Assembly (NCBI RefSeq): GCF_003660265.1
Contig: NZ_QXQP01000006.1
Span: 1 to 64,000, forward strand
Reading direction: 5' to 3'
Source of the DNA: Helicobacter mehlei
GTDB lineage: Bacteria > Campylobacterota > Campylobacteria > Campylobacterales > Helicobacteraceae
DNA length: 64,000 bases
Positions 25,337-34,327 of the stretch are shown in pieces. The first letter of the stretch is position 1; each line of letters begins with the position of its first letter. A program made the position numbers and the translations under genes. Under the pieces are notes generated by a model. It searched no databases. It was not told the origin of the DNA and worked only from the letters and a program-made list of their open reading frames with translations.

Positions 25337-25678
25337 ATGCTAGGTTTATATATCTTAATGGCTTGGGTGATCACAGCCCTAACCACTTACGCCTTCAAGG
25401 TCTTTTCTTTCTTGATCTTTAATGCCAAAAGAAAAGCGCCTAGCTGGGTGCTCTATCTGGGGCGCATGTTTGGCTTAGGGGCGGTGGGCATGTTGATTAT
25501 TTATGGGATCAAAGACGGGTCTTTTGGCGCGCCCCCCTATGGACTCAATGAAATTCTAGCGATTGCGAGTGTGGTGATCGTGCATGGAGTGTTGCGTATT
25601 TTTATTATCAGCGTGGCGGTGGGGACAGCCCTTTATATGTTCTTGGTGCAAAGCGCGGTTTTGGAAAAACTCTTTTAA
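25337..25678 (+). CDS. azlD: AzlD-family small subunit
   Basis: A 113-residue protein with four hydrophobic segments beginning MLGLYILMAWVITALTTYAF. The longer upstream frame lies inside azlC and is rejected. It should pair with AzlC to form the exporter. Its end overlaps the convergent outer-membrane protein gene by 4 bases. Confidence 0.85.
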   Translation: MLGLYILMAWVITALTTYAFKVFSFLIFNAKRKAPSWVLYLGRMFGLGAVGMLIIYGIKDGSFGAPPYGLNEILAIASVVIVHGVLRIFIISVAVGTALYMFLVQSAVLEKLF

Positions 25679-26364
25679 AACTTGTAAAGATACATCAGGT
25701 TAAACATCAAGGAGGTTTCAAAACTATTGGAATCTTGGGCACTTTTGTCGGTGGGCAAAACCTTAAAGCCAGCCTCGATGCGGTGTTTGGAATAAAGCGT
25801 TAGGGTCATGCCCCCTTGAATCACCAGCCCAAAGGCGTAGATAGCTTGTTTGTTGCGGATTTGAAAATTAGCATTGTCGGCATAAAACACCCCCCCAGCA
25901 CCCAAGCCCCCATAAAAACCCCAAAAATGTTTAAAAGAACGGGTCAAACTAAATTCCATTGGAATCTCAAAACCCGCACTTGCTACGCCATAAAAGGAAG
26001 TCGAGGGTGTGGTCTTAAAAAGCCAATTTGCCTTAGAAGTGGCTAAATCCAAAGCAAAAAAAACGCGAATCCCCACATAATGTTCAAAGAAAGTCTGCAA
26101 GCCCCCCTTCAAACTCAAAATAATGGGAAAATTCTCCAGCTTGGTATTTTGATAGTCTTTTTTGATATTGATCATGCCCAAACCCACACCAAAATACCCA
26201 CCATTTTTTTGTTTGAGGCGGCGGTGCTTATTGACTAGGCGGGTATAACTATCCTCTTCTTTGAGCAAGCTTTCTAAAGATTTGGGTAACTTGGAATTTT
26301 TGGCTAAAAGTGGCAACACCAGCAAGCCACACCCAAGAAGCTTTTTTAAAAGACACAAATGCAC
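25675..26364 (-). CDS. Helicobacter-type outer membrane protein
   Basis: A 229-residue beta-barrel candidate with a signal segment (CLLKKLLGCGLLVLPLLAKN), alternating amphipathic strands (GGYFGVGLGMINIKK, FWGFYGGLGAGGVFYAD) and a C-terminal Phe (LMYLYKF) for barrel assembly. It resembles the small outer-membrane proteins of Helicobacter beside the mla-like operon (HP1467 in H. pylori, from memory). The predicted start is a GTG at 26364 without a strong ribosome site, so the first few residues are uncertain. Confidence 0.8.
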   Translation of the reverse strand: MHLCLLKKLLGCGLLVLPLLAKNSKLPKSLESLLKEEDSYTRLVNKHRRLKQKNGGYFGVGLGMINIKKDYQNTKLENFPIILSLKGGLQTFFEHYVGIRVFFALDLATSKANWLFKTTPSTSFYGVASAGFEIPMEFSLTRSFKHFWGFYGGLGAGGVFYADNANFQIRNKQAIYAFGLVIQGGMTLTLYSKHRIEAGFKVLPTDKSAQDSNSFETSLMFNLMYLYKF

Positions 26365-26399
26365 ATAACCCTATGAACTTTAATATTTGATATTTGTTG

Positions 26400-26405
26400 T
26401 ATAAT
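26400..26405 (+). promoter_or_regulatory. -10 box of the mla-like operon
   Basis: TATAAT about 55 bases before the MlaE-like start, in the gap between the divergent outer-membrane protein gene and the transporter operon. Confidence 0.55.
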
Positions 26406-26459
26406 AACATAAAATTGTGGTGGAGCGATGTTTAGTTTTTTGCCTCTGAAGGGGATTTT

Positions 26460-27581
26460 TTGATAAGCAACAAGCGGTCATTAGATGCCTATGTCCAAGC
26501 GGGTACCTTAGTTTTGCAAGGGAATTGGGATTTTAGAGCCCCTGCTGGTGCTCTCTCTCATCTAAAGAATGTCTTAGAAAATGCCCCCTCAATTCAGGCG
26601 ATTGACTTCAAGGGAGTGGATAATGTCGATTTTGTGTTTCTGATGTTGCTCTACGATCTGCTCGGACACAAAAAACCAAAATTCCTCAACGCTAATGCCT
26701 ATACCGCACGGGTGCTAGAAGTCGTGGAGAACTGGATTAGAGAAGATCCCAGTATTTTAAAACAAGAACATGCCATGCGCACCTTCAAAAACCCCCTAGA
26801 CAAGTTGGGGCGTGGTGTGGCTTCCTTTTATGGGACTTTACTCAACACCTTTAATTTTTGTGGTATGGTGGTCTATTATGTGGGATTGGTTTTGATTCGC
26901 CCCAAGACTCTTTGCCTAGCCCCCTTGACCCACCACATCCATGAGAGCGGGTTTAAGGTCTTGCCTGTGAGCATTTTAACCGTCTTTGTCGTGGGCTTTG
27001 CGATCGCCTTGCAGGGGGCAGTGGAGCTACAGCAAATGGGTTTTCCGATGATGAGCATTGAGATGACTGCTAAGTTGGCTTTAAGGGAGATGGGTCCCTT
27101 TATTTTGGCTTTGGTGGTGGCGGGGCGTAGTGCCTCTAGTTTCACCGCTCAAATTGGGGTGATGAAGATCACCGAAGAATTGGATGCGATGAAAACGATG
27201 GGTTTAAACCCCTTCCAATTCTTGGTCTTGCCCCGTGTGTTGGCATTGGTGATCGCCATGCCGTTATTGGTCTTTATTGCCGACACCTTTGCTCTTTTAG
27301 GGGCGATGATTGCTATTAAATTCCAATTAAATGTGGGCTTTACGCACTATGTAGCGCGTTTGCACGAAAATGTAGGGTTGTCGCATTTTTTTGTGGGCAT
27401 GGTCAAAGCACCTTTTTGGGGGTTTGCCATCGCTCTAGTGGGGTGTATGCGGGGGTTTGAGGTCAAGGGCGATACCGAATCCATTGGGCGTTTGACCACC
27501 ATTAGCGTAGTGAATGCCCTCTTTTGGATCATCTTCTTAGACGCGCTCTTCTCCGTCATTTTTAGCAAACTCAATATCTAA
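26460..27581 (+). CDS. MlaE-type ABC permease with N-terminal STAS domain
   Basis: A 373-residue permease. Residues about 1-90 resemble a STAS/MlaB-like domain (AIDFKGVDNVDFVFLMLLYDL), so the MlaB function may be fused. The rest is the MlaE domain with five or so helices and the family motif EMGPFILALVVAGRSASSFTAQIG and EELDAMKTMGLNPFQFLVLPR. It moves phospholipid between inner and outer membrane. TTG start at 26460, preceded by GAAGGGG. First gene of a four-gene operon. Confidence 0.92.
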   Translation: MISNKRSLDAYVQAGTLVLQGNWDFRAPAGALSHLKNVLENAPSIQAIDFKGVDNVDFVFLMLLYDLLGHKKPKFLNANAYTARVLEVVENWIREDPSILKQEHAMRTFKNPLDKLGRGVASFYGTLLNTFNFCGMVVYYVGLVLIRPKTLCLAPLTHHIHESGFKVLPVSILTVFVVGFAIALQGAVELQQMGFPMMSIEMTAKLALREMGPFILALVVAGRSASSFTAQIGVMKITEELDAMKTMGLNPFQFLVLPRVLALVIAMPLLVFIADTFALLGAMIAIKFQLNVGFTHYVARLHENVGLSHFFVGMVKAPFWGFAIALVGCMRGFEVKGDTESIGRLTTISVVNALFWIIFLDALFSVIFSKLNI

Positions 27582-27588
27582 GGTTCCT

Positions 27589-28368
27589 ATGAGCGCGCAA
27601 AATCCCTTGATTCAAGTAGAGGGGGTCTATAACGCCTATGGGGATCGCCTGATTCACCGCGGGGTGAGCTTTGAAGTGCAAAAGGGGGAGGTGTTGGCGA
27701 TTTTAGGAGGGAGCGGGAGTGGGAAGAGCACGCTTTTACGCAGTTTAATTTTGCTTAACCGCCCCATTAAGGGCACGATTAAAATATTTGGGGAGGACAT
27801 TTGGAAACTCAAAGAATCCCAAAGGCATAAGATTTTCCAGCGTATCGGCGTGCTCTTCCAATTTGGTGCACTCTATAGTTCTTTAAGCGTCTTGGAGAAT
27901 GTGGGAATCATGTTGGAAGAACATGGGTTTTATCCGCCTAGAAACATTGTTGAAATCTCAAAAATGTGGTTGGATCGGGTGGGCTTGAGCAAAGAAACTT
28001 ATGAGCTCTACCCCTATGAACTCAGTGGGGGGATGAAAAAGCGCGTGGGGCTGGCGCGCGCGATGGCGACTAACCCGGAGATTTTATTTTTAGATGAACC
28101 CACCAGCGGGCTAGACCCCTACTCAGCCGATAAATTTGACGAATTGATCATCTCGCTCAAAGAATCCCTGCACCTCAGCGTGGTGATGATCACCCACGAT
28201 TTAGATTCCATTAAAAATGCTGTCGATCGTTTTATCATGCTCAAGGATGGCTTGATCGATTTTGATGGCACTTTGCAAGATTTTATCCGGCGTGCTCACG
28301 ATCGCCCCTTAGAAGAGGGGAATTTATTTAATTCGACAAGAGGAGAGAAATTTTGGAAAGGCATGTGA
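27589..28368 (+). CDS. MlaF-type ABC transporter ATPase
   Basis: A 259-residue ATPase with Walker A GGSGSGKSTL (about 35-44), signature ELSGGMKKRVGLARA, Walker B EILFLDEPTSGLDP and switch His in VVMITHD. The SGGMKKR signature is typical of the lipid-transport (MCE-associated) subgroup. It powers the permease encoded 7 bases upstream. Its 3' end overlaps the MlaD-like gene by 16 bases. Confidence 0.94.
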   Translation: MSAQNPLIQVEGVYNAYGDRLIHRGVSFEVQKGEVLAILGGSGSGKSTLLRSLILLNRPIKGTIKIFGEDIWKLKESQRHKIFQRIGVLFQFGALYSSLSVLENVGIMLEEHGFYPPRNIVEISKMWLDRVGLSKETYELYPYELSGGMKKRVGLARAMATNPEILFLDEPTSGLDPYSADKFDELIISLKESLHLSVVMITHDLDSIKNAVDRFIMLKDGLIDFDGTLQDFIRRAHDRPLEEGNLFNSTRGEKFWKGM

Positions 28369-29228
28369 ATTATACCCTCATTGGCGGGCTTTTTCTAGCA
28401 TGCATGGTGGCGATGGTTTTTTTTATCCTGTGGTTAGGGCATGTCAATATTGAGGATAAAAAATACCTTGACTATGTGGTCTATACCGATAAGGACTTAA
28501 ATGGCATTGCGGCCAATACACCCATCAACTACAAGGGGATTCAGATTGGATCAGTCAGAAGCGTGGGGTTTGATAAAGGGCATTTGGGCGTGGTCAAGCT
28601 CATGATCCAAATCCAAAGTAAAGTGCCTGTTAAACGGGACTCTTCACTTAAAGTCGAATCCCAAGGGCTTGTGGGGCTAAAATATTTAAGCTTGATACAA
28701 AGCAACTCTAAGGAATTTTACACTGAAAATGACCATGAACGCATCTTGCACTACGAGCAGAGTTTTTTAGAACAGCTCACCAGCAGTGCGGGGCATATCT
28801 CCAATGAAGTGCTCTATATCATCAAAAGCATTGATAAAATTTTGAGTCCCCAAAACATTGAGAACTTAAGCAAAATCATCGCCTCAATCCAAAAAACAAC
28901 ACAGAATTTAGACAAAACTAAAAATGCCATTGATATTTTGCTTGCCAAAGCGACACAGACATTAGGCAAGGGCGATGAATTGGTTAGCCATGTGCGAACT
29001 TTGTCCGATCATGTGCAAACTCTTGCCGATCGTGGTAGCCAATTAGTTTTAGATGTGGATTCCAAGATTCGTGACAAACAATACGACTTTAAAACCATGC
29101 TCACACCCTTGATCATGCAGATGCAACTAAGCCTACGCAATATTGACAACTTCGTGCAAAAAGGATCGAGTTTGATTGATAAGTTTGATGCCAACCCCTA
29201 CAAAACCATCTTTGGGGATCGCAAATGA
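28353..29228 (+). CDS. MlaD/MCE-domain lipid-binding protein
   Basis: A 291-residue protein anchored by one N-terminal helix (about 8-28) with an MCE domain at about 38-115 (GIAANTPINYKGIQIGSVRSVGF, VKRDSSLKVESQGLVGLKYL), then a long helical region. It should form the periplasmic ring of the lipid transporter. TTG start inside the end of the ATPase gene. Overlaps the next gene by 4 bases. Confidence 0.91.
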   Translation: MERHVNYTLIGGLFLACMVAMVFFILWLGHVNIEDKKYLDYVVYTDKDLNGIAANTPINYKGIQIGSVRSVGFDKGHLGVVKLMIQIQSKVPVKRDSSLKVESQGLVGLKYLSLIQSNSKEFYTENDHERILHYEQSFLEQLTSSAGHISNEVLYIIKSIDKILSPQNIENLSKIIASIQKTTQNLDKTKNAIDILLAKATQTLGKGDELVSHVRTLSDHVQTLADRGSQLVLDVDSKIRDKQYDFKTMLTPLIMQMQLSLRNIDNFVQKGSSLIDKFDANPYKTIFGDRK

Positions 29229-29827
29229 AACGCGCGATCGCTTATACGGGCTTGGCACTCAGTTTGCATGGGTGCTTGAATCTCAATCTCAAGCAGATTC
29301 TACCCAAGATTGCCACCTACGATCTCAATGCCTCGCAAGTTGCACCCCAAAAGTGTACCCAAACCAAGACCATTAGCCTAGTGGGGATTTTGAGCGCGGA
29401 TATGTTCAACACTAAAGAGGTGGTGTTTAAAAATACTCAAGGAGAGATTCACTACGAAAAGCACCAACAATTTGTGGATCTCCCCAAAAACATGCTCAAA
29501 ACCATGGTGATCTTGCAAGCCTTTAAAGAATGTGTCTTTGTGAGTCTCCCCCCCCATAGTGCCCTCCCCCACGCCACACTCAAGCTCAATATCCTATCCT
29601 TTGGGATTTTAGATCAAGGCGATCACAAGCAAGCAGAAATTGTGTTGGGGTATGACATCAGCACGCCACAAGGCACACAAACTTATTTGGTCGCCAAGCA
29701 TGAAAAGATAAGCCAACAGCCTACCAAAGGGGGGGTAGAAAAATCAGAAGGCGTGATAAGTGCCCTCCAACATGTGAGCCAACAAGCGATCCAAGAGGTG
29801 GTAATGCAGATCAAGAAAACTTTATAG
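29225..29827 (+). CDS. ABC-type transport auxiliary lipoprotein
   Basis: A 200-residue lipoprotein (lipobox LHGC, Cys at about 17) whose sequence (YDLNASQ near the N-terminus, IVGILSADMFNTKEVVF, ending VSQQAIQEVVMQIKKTL) fits the ABC_trans_aux / PqiC-like family that accompanies MCE systems. It may connect the MCE ring to the outer membrane. Homologue position of HP1463. Translationally coupled to the MlaD-like gene through ATGA. Confidence 0.78.
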   Translation: MKRAIAYTGLALSLHGCLNLNLKQILPKIATYDLNASQVAPQKCTQTKTISLVGILSADMFNTKEVVFKNTQGEIHYEKHQQFVDLPKNMLKTMVILQAFKECVFVSLPPHSALPHATLKLNILSFGILDQGDHKQAEIVLGYDISTPQGTQTYLVAKHEKISQQPTKGGVEKSEGVISALQHVSQQAIQEVVMQIKKTL

Positions 29828-29831
29828 TTAA

Positions 29832-31562
29832 ATGGAGCCAAACATGCCAGATGAGTTATCAAAAGAATTAATTAGCCCTACTGAAGAAGAAGAGATACAG
29901 GAGGATTTGGAGGAAGAGCCAGAGACTTTAGGGGATATTGAGCCGGGCTCGGCTAGGCACTATCTATTTCTAGCCCACCAAGCCTATAAAAGTAGGGATT
30001 ATGCAGGAGCCCTTAAAAATTATGAACAAGCCGCTGGTATGGGCGATGCACGGGCATTGGTGGGGCTGGGGGTGATGTATGCCAATGGCAGAGGAGTTAG
30101 TGAAGATAATATGCGTGCCCTGAATTATTTCCAACAAGCGGCGAATTTGGGGGATAGTCAAGGGCTTGTCAATCTGGGCGTGATGTACAACTTGGGCAAG
30201 GGGATTAAAAAGGATTACCAAAAGGCTTTGGATTTTTTCAAACAGGGGGCGGGATTTAATGATGTGAATGCAATCAATTACATGGCATTGATGTATCGGA
30301 CGGGTAAGGGCGTGGGGGTGAATTACCAAAAAGCCTTAGAACTTTACGAGCAAGCTGCCAATCTGGGGAGTATTAGAGCCCTAGTTAGTCTAGGGACAAT
30401 GTATCATAACGGGCACGGTGTACCTAAAAATTACCCCCAAGCCATCGAGTATTTCAAAAAAGCTGCTGATTTAGGCGATGCGCGGGCATATTATAATTTG
30501 GCGATCATGTGCGAGAGCGGGGAGGGCATGGATAAAGATACTGAACAATCGCGGGAATTTTTTAAAGAGTCTTCTAAACTGGGCTTTTCAAAGGCGACCT
30601 GCACTCTAGCCAGCATGTATGAAGCTGGAGATGGGGTGGATAAGGACTTGGATAGAGCGATCGAGCTCTACCAAGAGGCGGGCAACATGGGCGATGCCGA
30701 TGCACTTGCTAGTTTGGCTAACTTGTACCGCGTGGGTAAGGGGGTTAAACAGGACAAATACACTGCCATCGCCTACTACAAAGAGGCGGCCGATTTGGGG
30801 GATAGCCAGGCCCTAGCTAATTTAAACGCTATGAGCGATCAGGGTGGGAGTCAAAAGGCCCAAGAACTTTATAATTTGGGGGTGGTTTATTCTAGCAATC
30901 AAGGGATTGGCAAAGATGAGCAAAAAGCCCTAGAATATTTCACGCAAGCTGCCAAACTTGGGCATGCCAAGGCTTATTATAATCTGGGCGTGATTTACAA
31001 TGGGGGCTTGGGGGTGCGCAAAGACCCCGATCAAGCTTTTTCTTGTTTTCAAGAAGCTGCCAAACTAGGCGATGACAAGGCTTATTACAATTTGGGGTTG
31101 ATGTGCGAATACGCTAAGGGTGTGCCCCAGAATATCCCCCAAGCCTTGTTTTTTTATGAGGAGGCTGCCAAGTTGGAGAACACCAGCGCATTACACCATT
31201 TGGGCTCTCTCTACCATGTGGGCAAGATTGTCCCTAAAGACATGGAAAAAGCCTTTGCTTACTTTTACAAAGCTGCCCAACTAGGCTCCATTCGGGATTG
31301 TTACAACTTAGGGGTGATGTATAGCAAGGGCGATGGAGTCCAAAAGGACATCCAAAAGGCATTGTCTTATTTTGAGAAAGCCGCTGATTTAGGAAGCTCC
31401 AATGCGCTGTATAACTTAGGCATCATCTATTATCAAGGCGAGGGGGTGGAAAAGGATTTGGACAAGGCGATTAACTATTTTAAAAACTCTTGCAAATTAG
31501 GCAACAAGAAAGCCCAAGAAACTCTAGATGCGCTGAAAAATTTTCATAACCTCTCTTCTTGA
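29832..31562 (+). CDS. Large Sel1-repeat protein without signal peptide
   Basis: A 576-residue protein made almost wholly of Sel1 repeats (roughly 14, each about 36 residues, e.g. ALNYFQQAANLGDSQGLVNLGVMYNLGKG) after an acidic start (ISPTEEEEIQEDLEEEP). There is no signal peptide, so it is probably cytoplasmic, unlike the secreted Sel1 genes at 8.5-11.4 kb. Repeats differ in DNA enough to be stable. It begins 4 bases after the auxiliary lipoprotein gene and overlaps the convergent waaF by 19 bases. Function unknown; a scaffold role is likely for the family. Confidence 0.85.
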   Translation: MEPNMPDELSKELISPTEEEEIQEDLEEEPETLGDIEPGSARHYLFLAHQAYKSRDYAGALKNYEQAAGMGDARALVGLGVMYANGRGVSEDNMRALNYFQQAANLGDSQGLVNLGVMYNLGKGIKKDYQKALDFFKQGAGFNDVNAINYMALMYRTGKGVGVNYQKALELYEQAANLGSIRALVSLGTMYHNGHGVPKNYPQAIEYFKKAADLGDARAYYNLAIMCESGEGMDKDTEQSREFFKESSKLGFSKATCTLASMYEAGDGVDKDLDRAIELYQEAGNMGDADALASLANLYRVGKGVKQDKYTAIAYYKEAADLGDSQALANLNAMSDQGGSQKAQELYNLGVVYSSNQGIGKDEQKALEYFTQAAKLGHAKAYYNLGVIYNGGLGVRKDPDQAFSCFQEAAKLGDDKAYYNLGLMCEYAKGVPQNIPQALFFYEEAAKLENTSALHHLGSLYHVGKIVPKDMEKAFAYFYKAAQLGSIRDCYNLGVMYSKGDGVQKDIQKALSYFEKAADLGSSNALYNLGIIYYQGEGVEKDLDKAINYFKNSCKLGNKKAQETLDALKNFHNLSS

Positions 31563-32542
31563 AGCAACTCATTAGCCGCATCGATTACCTCTTGGGGGCT
31601 GATGGCTTTCATACAAGCATGGGGCTCGATGGGACCCCCGCTTTTAATCGGGCATGTGCGTTTTTTGCATGGCGCACAAGGGAGATTTTTGAACAAAGAG
31701 CGCGCTTTGGGGTGTTGCCAAGGCTTGCCCACTAAGGGGATGGTGGGTCCAAAAAGGGCGATCAGAGGGGTTTGCAAAGCACTAGCCATGTGCATAGGTC
31801 CACTATCATTGGCAATGAAGAGGTCCAGCGAAGCGATGGTGTCAATCAAGGCGTGCAAAGTGGTTTGCCCGCATAAATTGTGTAAGTTAGGGTGCGTACC
31901 TAGAGGCTGGGTGATCTTTTGCACCAATTCTTGATCGCTGGGCGCGCCTAGGAAATAGATTGCATGCCCTTGTTCTAAAAAATGGCGCGCCACTTGGGTA
32001 AAATACGCCGCCTCCCAACGCTTAGAACTCCCAAAAGCCGCCCCCGGACTTAGACCAATCGCCTTGCGGGTGGTTTGCAAATCAAAGGGTTTGGCACTGA
32101 GTTTTAAGGGGGGTGCAACAGGGAGGGGATCAATTAGCGGGGACAGCAAATTATAGTAGCTTAATACTTGGTGGGTGTTTTGGAATTGGAGCGCGTGGGT
32201 GAGCAAAAAGGAACGCAGATTTTTAGCATACCCGATTCTAATGGGTGCCCCACTCCAATATAAAAGCAGAGCAGAGTAAAGATTGTTGGTCAAGGCAAAG
32301 GCTAAATCGCAGGGGGCAAGGCTTTTAGCCAGTTTGTAGGTGGCTAAAAGGCGGTTTTTGGCACTTTTACTCTGATCAACAATCAAGCTATAACCCCCAT
32401 CGCGCTCAAAGAGGGCACACACGCTTGCTGGGGCGATTAAGATCAAGTGGGCATTAGGAAAATGCGCTTGGAGGGTTTGTAAGAAGGGGGTTGCCATCAC
32501 GCCATCGCCCAACCAATTAGGCATGCGCACTAAAATTTTCAT
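31544..32542 (-). CDS. waaF: ADP-heptose--LPS heptosyltransferase (WaaF-like)
   Basis: A 332-residue GT-9 family glycosyltransferase that adds the second heptose to the LPS inner core. Motifs: RMPNWLGDGVMATPFL (N-terminal), GLSPGAAFGSSKRWE (about 164-178), and FIANDSGPMHMASALQTPLIALFGPT (about 238-263), the nucleotide-sugar site. It stands alone, with a divergent chemoreceptor gene upstream. Heptosyltransferase II (HP1191-like) is favoured over I by the motif pattern. Confidence 0.88.
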   Translation of the reverse strand: MKILVRMPNWLGDGVMATPFLQTLQAHFPNAHLILIAPASVCALFERDGGYSLIVDQSKSAKNRLLATYKLAKSLAPCDLAFALTNNLYSALLLYWSGAPIRIGYAKNLRSFLLTHALQFQNTHQVLSYYNLLSPLIDPLPVAPPLKLSAKPFDLQTTRKAIGLSPGAAFGSSKRWEAAYFTQVARHFLEQGHAIYFLGAPSDQELVQKITQPLGTHPNLHNLCGQTTLHALIDTIASLDLFIANDSGPMHMASALQTPLIALFGPTIPLVGKPWQHPKARSLFKNLPCAPCKKRTCPIKSGGPIEPHACMKAISPQEVIDAANELLQEERL

Positions 32543-32608
32543 CCATGATCTCTTTAGTACAAGATATGACTAAGAGCATGCATTAAATAAAGCATGCCCA
32601 TGTTCTGT

Positions 32609-32614
32609 TATAAT
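32609..32614 (+). promoter_or_regulatory. -10 box of the chemoreceptor gene
   Basis: TATAAT about 30 bases before the start at 32643. Confidence 0.5.
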
Positions 32615-32642
32615 ACTAAAAATCCATACAATTAGGCGTTTA

Positions 32643-34238
32643 ATGTTCAAAAGCATCAAATTTAAGGCGACAATCTATGTTGTGGTTGGCTTTTTATTTA
32701 TAGTCGGGGTGGTTTATGTAACTTTGAGGATCGGGTATGGGCGATTGGCATCTAGGCAAAGTGTGGAATTGGTCAATGTTTTAAACCAAGCCATCATCAA
32801 TGGGGTGAAGGAAGCAGCGCTCACGGGCGATCCCGAGCAATTAAAACGCACGATTGATGATGGGCGTAATATCCGTGGGGTTAAGGTTACCTTTGTGCCC
32901 TCTCAAGAAGTGATCAGCTTATTTGGACTAAGCGAGAGTTTTACTAACAATGCAGAGATGCAACAAATTTTTCTACACAAAAAGAGCGATAAAATTGTGC
33001 GTCTAGTCCAAGAAGAGGATGATCGTTATGTGTTGTTGCGCCAGCCTTTTGTAGCCGAGAAACTCTGTTTGAGTTGCCATGTCAATTCTAAGCTGGGCGA
33101 TGTTTTGGCAATTTTGGATCTGCGCTATGATTTAAACCACGCTTATGATCAAATTTTTTTAGATACATTGCGCACACTGGGCTATATTTTGGGCGTGTTT
33201 GTGGTGATCGGACTTGTCATGTTTGTGGTGTTTGAAAAGGATTTATTCAGACCTCTGACTCGTTTGCGTAAAATGGCAGGTTCGCTCACCCAAAGCCAAG
33301 AGGCGGATTTAACCAAGCGTTTGGAGAGCAAACGATTAGATGAGGTGGGTAGCACCTCACACTACTTCAATCTTTTTATCCAAAAAATCCAAGATATTTT
33401 AAAGAGTGGCAAGAAAATTTTATCCTCCAATATCTCCATCAGCCATGCAATTCAAAATAGCACGCAGGCCCTCCAAGCTAACGAAGCCTCTGAGAGCAAA
33501 ACCATAGAAACCATGCACCATTTGAGCCAAGAGGTGGATCATAACTCTTCAAGTGCCTTAGAACTCTTGGAGTCTGCCACGCATAAAATCCAAGATGCCG
33601 ATAGCATGATGGAGCAATTTAGCCAGCGTATCACCCAGCATGTCCAGATGTCTTTAAGTTCCTCTAAGAGTCAGACTGAAATTGCCAATGACTCCAATAT
33701 ACTCATCTCCCATGCTCTAGAGATTAAAAATGTGCTTTCCATCATTGAGGACATCGCCGAACAAACCAATTTGTTAGCCCTGAATGCGGCTATTGAGGCT
33801 GCTAGGGCGGGTGAGCAGGGGCGAGGCTTTGCAGTGGTGGCTGATGAGGTGCGTAATTTGGCCAGCAAAACCCAAAAATCATTGGCTGAGATCACAGACA
33901 TGGTTAATTTTGTTACCCAAAATATCGAAAACATGGGTTCTAAGCTCAAAAATATTGCTATGGAATCTGAGGACATCTCCAAACAAACGGCTAATCTCAT
34001 CCACGATATTAAGAGTGTGCAAGAGAGTCTATCTATCTCCAAGCAAACTTCTATCGAAGCAATCACCAGTAACCAACAAATTTGCAACAAGATCAAAGAG
34101 ATGGCGCATGTAACCCAAGAATTGGTGGATATGTTTGCCAAAATGAAACAAGAACGACTCAACTTAGAGCACAATATCAAAGAGATGTTAGACAATAACG
34201 CCCACTTAAACCAAGAGTTTTTAAAGTTTAAGGTGTAG
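32643..34238 (+). CDS. Methyl-accepting chemotaxis protein with a haem-type CxxCH sensor domain
   Basis: A 531-residue receptor: membrane helix 1 (about 9-30), a periplasmic sensor domain (about 31-170) with the c-type haem motif CLSCH (C142, C145, H146), helix 2 (about 175-197), HAMP (about 200-255) and a signalling domain with [20 protein letters not shown] and [18 protein letters not shown] (about 364-405). The sensor resembles the Tll0287/DUF3365 haem-binding domains, suggesting energy, redox or gas sensing. It does not look like TlpA, TlpB or TlpC of H. pylori (no Cache domain seen). Ligand and cofactor are inferred. Confidence 0.85.
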   Translation: MFKSIKFKATIYVVVGFLFIVGVVYVTLRIGYGRLASRQSVELVNVLNQAIINGVKEAALTGDPEQLKRTIDDGRNIRGVKVTFVPSQEVISLFGLSESFTNNAEMQQIFLHKKSDKIVRLVQEEDDRYVLLRQPFVAEKLCLSCHVNSKLGDVLAILDLRYDLNHAYDQIFLDTLRTLGYILGVFVVIGLVMFVVFEKDLFRPLTRLRKMAGSLTQSQEADLTKRLESKRLDEVGSTSHYFNLFIQKIQDILKSGKKILSSNISISHAIQNSTQALQANEASESKTIETMHHLSQEVDHNSSSALELLESATHKIQDADSMMEQFSQRITQHVQMSLSSSKSQTEIANDSNILISHALEIKNVLSIIEDIAEQTNLLALNAAIEAARAGEQGRGFAVVADEVRNLASKTQKSLAEITDMVNFVTQNIENMGSKLKNIAMESEDISKQTANLIHDIKSVQESLSISKQTSIEAITSNQQICNKIKEMAHVTQELVDMFAKMKQERLNLEHNIKEMLDNNAHLNQEFLKFKV

Positions 34239-34327
34239 CCGATCGGTATTTTTAGACTTTTTGCTAACCCAGATGTGTTAATGAATCTGCTATGATCACA
34301 ACTCCAAATCCCTTGAAAGGCTCTTTT

